A DNA stretch of 64,000 nt from assembly GCF_000758165.1 (NCBI RefSeq), contig NZ_JNUP01000065.1, positions 209,359 to 273,358 on the forward strand, given 5' to 3'. Of this stretch, positions 32,860 through 40,344 are shown in pieces (the first letter of the stretch is position 1; the number at the start of each line of letters is the position of its first letter). The position numbers and the translations under genes are program-made. The notes below the pieces were generated by a model, which did not search any database, was not told the DNA's origin, and saw only the letters and a program-made list of their open reading frames with translations. Source of the DNA: Spirochaeta lutea. Lineage in GTDB: Bacteria > Spirochaetota > Spirochaetia > DSM-27196 > Salinispiraceae.

Positions 32860-34227
32860 TTACTCTATACCGTAATCCCGGATTTTCTGGAGGAGGGTTT
32901 TCCTGGTGATGCCCAGTTCGGCGGCGGTATGGGTTCGATTGCCGCCATGGCGGAGCAGGGCTGCGGTTATGGCGTGTTTTTCCAGTTCCCGGAGGGAGGA
33001 CCCGGCCGGGGGGCGGGAGTCTGGAGAACGGGAGTCCGGGGAACGGGAGTAGGGGGAGGAGCCGGTCTGAGCAGCCGGACGAAGCTCCGGGAGGGCTTGG
33101 AGAATCTGGGCCTCGGTGACGCGTCGGTTGTCCGATAGAATGGCACAGCGTTCCAGGATGTTTTCCAGCTCCCGTATATTGCCCGGAAAGCGGTACTGTT
33201 CCAGGCGTCGGATGGCCTCGGGTTCGACGGATAATTCAGCCAGACCGAGACGGTTTCGGATGGAATCCAGCAGGATGGCGGTGAGCTCCGGGAGATCCTC
33301 AAGACGGTGACGCAGGGGAGGTAGGGTTATAGGGATGACATTGAGCCGGTAGTAGAGATCCGTTCGGAAGGTGCCCTGGGTAACCATTTCTGCCAGGTTC
33401 CGGTTGGTGGCGCAGATAACCCGGATGTCCACGGGAATTTCCCGGGGATTTCCCACCCGGCGAACCGTACCTTCCTGGAGTACCCGGAGGAACGCCGCCT
33501 GCATGGAAAGGGGAAGTTCCCCGATCTCATCCAAGAAGAGGGTGCCGCCCTGAGCCGTTTCGAAGAACCCCTCCCTGCGGGTTGCTGCACCGGTAAAGGC
33601 ACCCTTTTCGTAGCCGAAGAGTTCGCTTTCCATGAGTTGTTCGGGTAGGCTCGCCAGGTTGACCGGCAGGAAGATCCGGTCGTGCCGGGGGGACTGCTGA
33701 TGGATCCACTGGGCGGTAACCTCCTTTCCGGTGCCGCTCTCCCCGGTGAGCAGAATGGTTGATTTGGTGGCTGCGGCCTTCAGCGCCAGGGTGTAGTTTC
33801 GGCTGTTCTGGGGTGAGGAGCCCCAGTAGCAGGAGGTTTCGGGGATTTCCCGGGTGCGCCGTTCCAACTGTGCGGTGTGCAGGGTCCTGCGGATACGGAG
33901 TAGAAGCTCCTCGGGATCGTAGGGTTTTGTCAGGTAGTCCCTGGCGCCCAGTTTCATGGCCTGCACCGCATCCGCCACCTCGCCATGGGCGGAGAGAATA
34001 ATGACCGGGGTAGTGATTCCCAGGGCTGTAATCCAGGCTAACAGCTCTAACCCGTCCATGCCGGGCATTCGCAGGTCTAGAAGGATGAGTTCGTAGACCC
34101 TACGGCTCAAGAGAGACTGGGCCTCCAGGCCTGAGGCTGCACTCTGGCATTCGAATCCCTCCAGTTCTAAGAAACGGGAGAGACTCTGGCGGACATTTTG
34201 ATCGTCATCGACAAGGAGGGTGGTCAT
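32860..34227 (-). CDS. NtrC-family sigma-54-dependent response regulator
   Basis: A 455-residue transcriptional activator. The receiver domain (1-120) has phospho-acceptor Asp51 in ILLDLRMPGMDG. The AAA+ domain (about 140-370) has Walker A GESGTGKE, the sigma-54-contacting loop GAFTGA and Walker B GGTLFLDEIGELPL. A Pro/Ser/Arg-rich linker with tandem PDSR-type units (about residues 385-405) leads to a FIS-type helix-turn-helix (HGGNRTHTAAELGITRKTLLQKI). It overlaps the histidine kinase gene by four bases and is the last gene of the efflux operon. That operon begins at a sigma-54 promoter, so autoregulation is likely. Confidence 0.93.
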   Translation of the reverse strand: MTTLLVDDDQNVRQSLSRFLELEGFECQSAASGLEAQSLLSRRVYELILLDLRMPGMDGLELLAWITALGITTPVIILSAHGEVADAVQAMKLGARDYLTKPYDPEELLLRIRRTLHTAQLERRTREIPETSCYWGSSPQNSRNYTLALKAAATKSTILLTGESGTGKEVTAQWIHQQSPRHDRIFLPVNLASLPEQLMESELFGYEKGAFTGAATRREGFFETAQGGTLFLDEIGELPLSMQAAFLRVLQEGTVRRVGNPREIPVDIRVICATNRNLAEMVTQGTFRTDLYYRLNVIPITLPPLRHRLEDLPELTAILLDSIRNRLGLAELSVEPEAIRRLEQYRFPGNIRELENILERCAILSDNRRVTEAQILQALPELRPAAQTGSSPYSRSPDSRSPDSRPPAGSSLRELEKHAITAALLRHGGNRTHTAAELGITRKTLLQKIRDYGIE

Positions 34228-35456
34228 GGTTTCTCCGGAAGTATAAGGATAAGGGTTGTACCCTGGGAGCCGGTATTCCCCAGGATGAGGTCGCCTCCGG
34301 CGGCCTGGGCGAACTGTCGGGAGATTGCAAGGCCCAGCCCCGAGCCCTGGGCCTTGGTGGTGGCGAAGGGGGAAAACAGCCTGGGTAACAGATCCGGATC
34401 GATGCCGGGGCCTCGGTCCGTCACGGATATTCGGATGTTACGCCGCCGTATTTCCGCGGTTATGTGGACCGGCGGGGGACTGCCCGCTTGTTTGGCGTTG
34501 GTTATGAGATTTTCGAAGATTGAGCGCAGGTGGTCTGGGTCTATGAAGATCCTTCCAGGGATGCCCTGGGGTACAGCAATTTCTTGGGGATACTGGCGTT
34601 GTAGATCTGTCATGAAAGATTCTAATGCCAGATATTCGGGCGAACCCTGGGGAGCGACAAGAAGCTGGCGGATCTTTCCGCTGAGGCGATTCAGGCGCTC
34701 CACCTCCTGGGTTATGCTCTGGATATCCTGCTGGGCCTCAGGTGGGCTCAGGCGTTCCAGCACCCCCAGGCGCAGGCTGATGGCGTTGAGGGGGTTTTTA
34801 ATCTCGTGGCTGATGGTCCGGGAGGCCTCTCCAAGGGTTACCAGGCTGCGCTGGGCCTCCAGGGTCTGACGGTACCGCTGATTTGTCAACAGGATCCGGG
34901 CGATCCAGGCCATGGCTCCTCCCAGGACTCCCACCAGAACCACGAAGGTCGACCAGGTGAAGAAGGTCGGCCTCGGGGGTGAACTGGGTACTGCCTTGAG
35001 GTAGAGCAGGCTGGGCGGGTTTTGTACCGGTAGTTCTCCGGGGAACCCCTGGCCCTCCCGGGGCGGGGGCGGAAATCCCCGGCTTGCAAACCGCCGGAGG
35101 TAGATCAGACTATCATCCCGGGATAGACGGCTGAGCTGTTCCTTCGGGGCCTCGGGATCTGCAGTGAGGTGTTCGGGGGCGTCTCCTTGGGCCACCAGGG
35201 GGAACCCGGATTCGTCGTAGAGGGCGAATCCGGTAATCTCCAGGGGGAGGTCTCCCGAGGCCCGCTGCAGGTAATTCCCCGAAGGATTTGACCGAACCAG
35301 GGCAATGGTTTGAGCCAGGGCTTGTTCGAGCTGGTACTGGGTAAGCAGTCTGCCCCGGGATATCTCGCTCTGGAACACCAGGAAAAACATGGCGGAAAGC
35401 AGGAGGAAAACAAGGGTGAGGAGAAAGAGCGTAATTGCCGGCTGTCTGGTTCTCAT
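34224..35456 (-). CDS. Sensor histidine kinase of the efflux operon
   Basis: A 410-residue NtrB-type kinase. An N-terminal helix and a second near residue 170 flank a periplasmic region of about 130 residues, with a Pro-rich stretch (GFPPPPREGQGFP). The H-box is ISHEIKNPLNA, the N-box ENLITNAKQAG, and the G boxes DRGPGID and GSGLGLAIS. It would phosphorylate the overlapping NtrC-like regulator. I use ATG 35456, which has AGGA five bases ahead; ATG 35471 is also in frame, would give 415 residues and would overlap the permease gene by eight bases. Confidence 0.9.
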   Translation of the reverse strand: MRTRQPAITLFLLTLVFLLLSAMFFLVFQSEISRGRLLTQYQLEQALAQTIALVRSNPSGNYLQRASGDLPLEITGFALYDESGFPLVAQGDAPEHLTADPEAPKEQLSRLSRDDSLIYLRRFASRGFPPPPREGQGFPGELPVQNPPSLLYLKAVPSSPPRPTFFTWSTFVVLVGVLGGAMAWIARILLTNQRYRQTLEAQRSLVTLGEASRTISHEIKNPLNAISLRLGVLERLSPPEAQQDIQSITQEVERLNRLSGKIRQLLVAPQGSPEYLALESFMTDLQRQYPQEIAVPQGIPGRIFIDPDHLRSIFENLITNAKQAGSPPPVHITAEIRRRNIRISVTDRGPGIDPDLLPRLFSPFATTKAQGSGLGLAISRQFAQAAGGDLILGNTGSQGTTLILILPEKP

Positions 35457-35463
35457 GGGGATC

Positions 35464-36651
35464 CTATTCATAACTTAATGCCTTTATGGGATCCAGTCTA
35501 CTTGCCCGGAAGGCGGGGTAGAACCCGAAAAACAGTCCGATAGCCGTGGAGACACCCAGGGCCAGCATAATCGCCCCGGTGTTGGGCATAAAGGCCCAAC
35601 CCAGGGTATTTGAAACCGCCAGACTGACCCCCATCCCGACTCCCACGCCCAGAATTCCTCCCAGGGAGGTAAGAACCCCGGCCTCGATAATGAATTGCCC
35701 CATAATAACCCCGGGAGCCGCACCGATGGCCTTTCGGATCCCGATTTCCCTGGTCCGTTCAGCTACAGCCACCAGCATGATATTCATTATTCCGATGCCC
35801 CCCACCAACAGGGAAATTGCGGCTATGCCGGAGAGCAGGAGTTGCAGGGTTCCGGTTACCTCCGAAGCGGTCTGGGCGATGGTCGCCGGGCTTAACACCC
35901 GGTAGTTCCCCTCCCCAAGAATCTTATCCAGAAACTCCTCCAGGTCGGCCTGGACGGCCAGGGGATCGGCTCCCGGTATAATCCGGATGGACAGAGAACC
36001 TACCTGGGAGCTGCGGGTATACCGTTGTGCGTAGGTCTGATAGGGAATGTATACGGCGCTGTCGTAGCTTACCCCGAAACCGGCGGATTTTTCTTCCATC
36101 ACCCCGATAATCTCGAAGGTCCTGATCTGTCCTCCCCCGGTTATTCGGACCCGTTTACCCAGGGCATCCTCTTCGGGAAACAATTCCTCGGCTACCTCGG
36201 ATCCAAGGACTACCAAGGATCGCCTGGCAGCCTCGTCAGCCTGGGTAAAAAAGCCCCCGGCTTCCGGGCTGTAGTCCATGACCGAAGCGAACTCTGCGGG
36301 AACCGCATTGGCGGTTCCCTGCCAGGTTTGATCGCCGCTGCGGATTTGTACCCCCGTTTGGCTTTGGGGGAGGACTGTGGCTATATCCGGAATAAAGCGC
36401 AGGATGGGTTCAATAAGCTCCCCGGTAAAATTATCCCGGATTTCCCGGCTGCCGCCCCGGGGGCTAACGGTGAGGTTTTCCAGACCGGCCTGGGCAATAG
36501 AACTGGTAACGCTGGCTGAGGCGCTCTCCCCCAGGCTGGTGATGGTTATTACCGAGGCAACCCCGATGACAATACCCAGCAGGGAAAGCAGGGTCCGCAT
36601 TTTATTAGAGGTCAGGCTGTGGATAGCCAATCTGAAGTTTTCTAGGATCAT
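35464..36651 (-). CDS. MacB-type ABC transporter permease (FtsX-like)
   Basis: A 395-residue mechanotransmission-type permease. One N-terminal helix (KMRTLLSLLGIVIGVASVITI) is followed by a large periplasmic MacB core domain (about 45-265) and three C-terminal helices (IGIMNIMLVAVAERTREIGIRKAIGA is the family signature). It would couple ATP hydrolysis to movement of substrate through the HlyD and TolC partners rather than carry it through the membrane. It overlaps the ATPase gene by four bases. Confidence 0.93.
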   Translation of the reverse strand: MILENFRLAIHSLTSNKMRTLLSLLGIVIGVASVITITSLGESASASVTSSIAQAGLENLTVSPRGGSREIRDNFTGELIEPILRFIPDIATVLPQSQTGVQIRSGDQTWQGTANAVPAEFASVMDYSPEAGGFFTQADEAARRSLVVLGSEVAEELFPEEDALGKRVRITGGGQIRTFEIIGVMEEKSAGFGVSYDSAVYIPYQTYAQRYTRSSQVGSLSIRIIPGADPLAVQADLEEFLDKILGEGNYRVLSPATIAQTASEVTGTLQLLLSGIAAISLLVGGIGIMNIMLVAVAERTREIGIRKAIGAAPGVIMGQFIIEAGVLTSLGGILGVGVGMGVSLAVSNTLGWAFMPNTGAIMLALGVSTAIGLFFGFYPAFRASRLDPIKALSYE

Positions 36652-37394
36652 GGTTGTACTCCTCCTGCCGGTCCGATATCCGATTCAATGAGGCCGTCCC
36701 GGATGGTGATGGTCCGCCGGGTCATAGCACCGACCTCGGGATCGTGGGTTACCATGACCACTGTAAGTCCTTGTCGGTTGAGATCCTGGAAAAGCTCCAG
36801 GATCTGATGCCCGGTTTTTGAGTCCAAGGCACCGGTGGGCTCATCGGCAAGGAGAAGACTCGGCTGGGTAACGATGGCCCGGGCGATGGCGGCCCGCTGC
36901 TTCTGTCCCCCTGAGAGCTCGTTGGGTTTGTGGTGTACCCGGTCAGCCAGACCAACCCGTTCCAGGGCCTGGACCGCGAGTTTTTTGCGTTTTGCCAGGG
37001 ATACACCGGCGTAAAGCAGAGGAGCTGCTACGTTCTCCAGGATGCTGGTGCGGTTCAGGAGATTAAACTGCTGAAAAACAAAGCCTATCTTCCGGTTTCG
37101 CATCCGGGCCAGCTGGCTCTCCCGCATCCGGGCGGTTGATTCTCCGTCGATGAGAATTGATCCCCCGCTGGGGGTATCTAAACAGCCCATGAGGTGCATG
37201 AGGGTGGACTTCCCGGATCCGGAAGGGCCCATTATGGTGGTTAATTCCCCGGGGTTTATGGTGATTGAAACGCCCCGCAGGGCATCCACCCGCACCGCTC
37301 CCATCTGATAGGTTTTTTCCAGGTCGACGGTTCGGATAACCGGTTCGCCGGACGGACTCTTGAGAAGGGATATGCCTTCAGGTTTCTGCTTCAT
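36648..37394 (-). CDS. MacB/LolD-type ABC transporter ATP-binding protein
   Basis: A 248-residue ATPase with Walker [10 protein letters not shown], signature [15 protein letters not shown], Walker [16 protein letters not shown] and H-loop THDPE. The [18 protein letters not shown] and [17 protein letters not shown] blocks are typical of the MacB/LolD subgroup. It energises the FtsX-like permease encoded four bases into its own 3' end. It starts 11 bases after the HlyD gene. Confidence 0.94.
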   Translation of the reverse strand: MKQKPEGISLLKSPSGEPVIRTVDLEKTYQMGAVRVDALRGVSITINPGELTTIMGPSGSGKSTLMHLMGCLDTPSGGSILIDGESTARMRESQLARMRNRKIGFVFQQFNLLNRTSILENVAAPLLYAGVSLAKRKKLAVQALERVGLADRVHHKPNELSGGQKQRAAIARAIVTQPSLLLADEPTGALDSKTGHQILELFQDLNRQGLTVVMVTHDPEVGAMTRRTITIRDGLIESDIGPAGGVQP

Positions 37395-37405
37395 CTCGGT
37401 ATCTC

Positions 37406-38656
37406 CTAATTCCGGGTGCCGGAGGGGCCGGTGGGGCCGGAGCTACCGCTGGGTGGTGCTGGGCCGTCTGCTGGGGGTGCGAAGCGGCTGGGGTCGCCTC
37501 CCCGGCTTCCCTGGCCGCTGCCAGGCAGTCTCAGCCCTGGAAGAGAGAAGCCGTTTTGGGCGCTGGTCTGTTGAGACATGACTTCCTCGGCCGCTGCAGC
37601 CGAAACAACCTGAAGCCCATCCTGAACCTCTCCGGAGATTTGGTACTCCAGCAGGCTGTGTTCCTGGATTTCCACCGGGAGAGGACTAACCCGGAGGGGA
37701 TCCTGGGAAACGACCTGGTAGAGTATACCCCGGTCCTCCGTGAGGGATTGGACTGCCCGTTTATCCACAATCAGGGCCTGTTCCTCGGCTGAAACAAACA
37801 CCGAGCCCGAGAAACTAAAACCGGGCAGGATACTTTCCGGCACCTGGTCTAGGCTGATATCCACATCCACAACGGTGTAGCCGTTTCCGGTGACTGTTCC
37901 CTCCTGGGCAATTTCGAGGACAGCTCCGTAGACCGGAGTATCTTCCAGGGCATCGAAGTATACCCGCACCTCTTGCCCTGGTTTGATCCTGGGAACATCC
38001 AATTCGTCAACGGATACCGTGGCCATAAGGTCGTGCCTGGTGATGATCCGGGCGATTGTCCCTCCTTTCTCCACGGTATCGCCGGATTCCACCGGCACCT
38101 CAACCACCAATCCAGAGAACCCTGCATACAGCCGGTAGTTTGTTCTCTTCTCTTCCAGGAGGGCGAGCTGGCTTCGAAGCAGGGCAAGTTTACGGGGTGA
38201 TCCGGAAATGGCCTCCTGTTCAATTTGGTACTCCAGTTCGGCAATCTGGTAGGAAAGCTCACTGTTGTCCAGCCGGGCGATAAGATCACCCTGATCAATC
38301 CACTGCTGTTCCCGGACCTCCAGACTCTCTAGGCTACCCGCCAGGGAAAAGCTGTAGTTCCTGGATTCCCGGGGCTGGACATTACCTGAGATCTCCACCT
38401 CCTGGCGCGCCGAGGCGGCTTGTACCTGGTAGATGGCCGTATCCTGGGCGAGGCTGAGCTGCCGGGCGGTTGGATTGGCCTGATCGGAGGTTGGCTCTGC
38501 CCCATCCCCGGGACGGTTCCGGTCTGTAGACTGGTCTGAGGCAGCACCAGTGAGGGGGACATTCGCCTGGGAGATGAGGATGTAGGCTCCCGTGCCCCCT
38601 CCCAGGATTACAATGGCCAGTACGGAAATGATTATAATAACGGTTCGTCGTCTCAT
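37406..38656 (-). CDS. Periplasmic adaptor (HlyD/MacA-family) protein
   Basis: A 416-residue membrane-fusion protein. An N-terminal helix (residues 6-27) anchors it. A lipoyl-type half motif (IDQGDLIARLDNSEL) and its partner (SGLVVEVPVESGDTVEKGGTIARI) flank a short coiled-coil hairpin (about 125-165), and a beta-barrel region follows. The last 45 residues are low-complexity Gly/Pro/Ser. It bridges the inner-membrane permease and the outer-membrane TolC-like channel. It overlaps the TolC gene by four bases. Confidence 0.9.
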   Translation of the reverse strand: MRRRTVIIIISVLAIVILGGGTGAYILISQANVPLTGAASDQSTDRNRPGDGAEPTSDQANPTARQLSLAQDTAIYQVQAASARQEVEISGNVQPRESRNYSFSLAGSLESLEVREQQWIDQGDLIARLDNSELSYQIAELEYQIEQEAISGSPRKLALLRSQLALLEEKRTNYRLYAGFSGLVVEVPVESGDTVEKGGTIARIITRHDLMATVSVDELDVPRIKPGQEVRVYFDALEDTPVYGAVLEIAQEGTVTGNGYTVVDVDISLDQVPESILPGFSFSGSVFVSAEEQALIVDKRAVQSLTEDRGILYQVVSQDPLRVSPLPVEIQEHSLLEYQISGEVQDGLQVVSAAAAEEVMSQQTSAQNGFSLPGLRLPGSGQGSRGGDPSRFAPPADGPAPPSGSSGPTGPSGTRN

Positions 38657-40128
38657 AGGGTTATCCTTGTTTGCTGAATTTCTAGGGATAGGATGTTCAG
38701 GGCCAACATGCGGCCCTGAATTCGGGATAGTTCCAGGTTCCGCCGGGCTTGCTCCAGGGCTGACGCGCTGGAGAGGCCGGATTGAACGGCTTGAGCCGTT
38801 TTATCCAGGGCGGTCTGACGGACCTGGGTTTGCAGACGCCAGGATTTAATCTCGGTTTCTAGGGAGGTTATCTGGCTTGCCAGGTTTCGGATCTGCCTCT
38901 GGCCCTCGGAGATTGCCTGGTCGAGGGCGAGCTGGGCGGTGTTGACCTGGATTTGGCTGTTCCGGCGGGTGAGGGCTTCCTCCTTGGTATTCTCCGAAGT
39001 CCAGGAACCCGAGAGGGTGATGTTCCATAGGTCCTGGGGGTTTTGGGTTGAACCCATGGTAACCGAGAGTCCGATGTCCCAGGCTCCGGGGTTCTCCAAA
39101 ACCGCCCCGGCCCAAAGGGATCCGGAGAGTTGGTCGGTGGTATACCTCCCCCCCGCTCCGGCGGTAAGCCTCACCTGGGGATCATAGGACACCATGGCTT
39201 CGGCATCCTGGATCATAATACGTTCCAGGGAAGCTCTGGCCGTGCGGAGACTAGTCAGATCCGCCAGAGCAGGGACTGTCGGCAGCCGGGATTCATCGGG
39301 TTGATCCAGGGGGATGGCGAGCAGGGTTTCAGGGGTGAGCTCCAAGATACCGGTTAGCTCCCCTAGTTCTGTTACCCCGGCTTCCAAAGCGAGGGTGGCC
39401 AGTGAAATGGTAAGCTCTCCGGAGAATTGTTCCTCAAGCAACTCCTGGACAGCCAGACTGCTCTCTGCCAGATTGTCGACCTTTCGGGCGGTGTCCAGCT
39501 TCTGGCCGACGCTTTCCAGGGCACTCTCAGCTTGGAGAATCTTCTGGTGTTCGCTGTGGATCGTCTGAAGGGTTGCAATAATGGTTGCGGCGATGTCGAG
39601 GCGGGTTTGTGCATGAGCCCGAAGATTATCCTCCAAACCCTGGCGGTATTCTACACTGGCACTGTCCGGGATGGAGACAAGGTCGTCCAGGGTAAGCTGG
39701 TATTCCAGGGTTCCCTGGATGGAGGACCCTTCTGCCAGCTGAGGAACGAGCTCCAGGGGAGCGGAGATACGGAGGCTCTGGTTTCGGGGCAGATTGAGCT
39801 GGACAACCGGGGTGGCTGTAAGGCTTGAATGGCCTTGGTCTGTCCGGCTGCTGTAGCTGATCCCCTGGGTGCCGGTGGAGAGAGAAATTTGGGGCTGTTC
39901 GATTCCCAACCGCAGGGTCTCGCGGTTTTCCAGGAGCTCCCACTCCAGGTTGAGACGCTCAAGTTCAGGACTGGTGGTTTCAGCCGCCCGGATGAGTGAC
40001 TCAAGCCGGAGGGATTGGACGGATGATTCCTGGGCGGATACCATCCCCAAGCCGACGGTAAGAACGAACAGGAGCCCGAAGGCTCCTGTTCGTAGGGTGT
40101 GTGTTGAAATCCTTTGGTACTGCTGCAT
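38653..40128 (-). CDS. TolC-like outer-membrane efflux protein
   Basis: A 491-residue outer-membrane channel protein, first gene of the efflux operon. An N-terminal signal peptide (RTGAFGLLFVLTVGLGMVSA, cut before QES) is followed by two long helical repeats typical of the OEP family (for example DKTAQAVQSGLSSASALEQARR near residues 440-465). I use ATG 40128, since the signal peptide then starts properly; a TTG at 40164 would place the start inside the sigma-54 promoter. The predicted transcription start is only one to three bases ahead of this ATG, which makes the message nearly leaderless. Confidence 0.88.
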   Translation of the reverse strand: MQQYQRISTHTLRTGAFGLLFVLTVGLGMVSAQESSVQSLRLESLIRAAETTSPELERLNLEWELLENRETLRLGIEQPQISLSTGTQGISYSSRTDQGHSSLTATPVVQLNLPRNQSLRISAPLELVPQLAEGSSIQGTLEYQLTLDDLVSIPDSASVEYRQGLEDNLRAHAQTRLDIAATIIATLQTIHSEHQKILQAESALESVGQKLDTARKVDNLAESSLAVQELLEEQFSGELTISLATLALEAGVTELGELTGILELTPETLLAIPLDQPDESRLPTVPALADLTSLRTARASLERIMIQDAEAMVSYDPQVRLTAGAGGRYTTDQLSGSLWAGAVLENPGAWDIGLSVTMGSTQNPQDLWNITLSGSWTSENTKEEALTRRNSQIQVNTAQLALDQAISEGQRQIRNLASQITSLETEIKSWRLQTQVRQTALDKTAQAVQSGLSSASALEQARRNLELSRIQGRMLALNILSLEIQQTRITL

Positions 40129-40138
40129 GGTGATTAAC

Positions 40139-40156
40139 TTGCAAAATGCGTGCCAA
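40139..40156 (-). promoter_or_regulatory. Sigma-54 (-24/-12) promoter of the efflux operon
   Basis: On the minus strand TTGGCACG (40156-40149), four bases, then TTGCAA (40144-40139) match the sigma-54 consensus at all key positions, with GG and GC separated by exactly ten bases. The operon it heads ends with a GAFTGA-containing activator. The expected transcription start is near 40130. Confidence 0.85.
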
Positions 40157-40160
40157 ATAA

Positions 40161-40182
40161 ACAAAAATGAATTTGTTTTTGT
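40161..40182. promoter_or_regulatory. AT-rich palindrome just upstream of the sigma-54 promoter
   Basis: ACAAAAATGAATTTGTTTTTGT is palindromic except for two TG pairs on either side of its centre (arms ACAAAAA and TTTTTGT). It is centred about 42 bases upstream of the expected start. It could bind a repressor or bending protein, or serve as a proximal activator site. Confidence 0.4.
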
Positions 40183-40216
40183 GAATTATTGGGAGGTGCA
40201 CCATTCAAGGCCGCCT

Positions 40217-40234
40217 ACAGGCCTTCAGGCCTGT
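40217..40234. promoter_or_regulatory. Candidate upstream activator site for the efflux operon
   Basis: A perfect 18-bp palindrome, ACAGGCCTTCAGGCCTGT apart from its central TC, is centred about 96 bases upstream of the expected start, a usual distance for NtrC-family enhancers. It could alternatively be a weak hairpin behind the hybrid kinase gene, but no T run follows on the minus strand. GGTGCACC (40195-40202), a smaller palindrome, lies between the two. Confidence 0.45.
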
Positions 40235-40344
40235 CTGACTCAGCATTTCGGGGTTATTTTGGATTTCTAACCCTACCAAGAGGATCTATAGGAGGGGATT
40301 GAACTGGTACAAAAGTATCCACTGTCCGGAGCTGGGTAGTATTG

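Noticed and set aside
40161-40164. TTG start at 40164 for the TolC-like protein
   Set aside because: It lies upstream of the sigma-54 promoter and adds 12 residues before a good signal peptide; ATG 40128 fits better.
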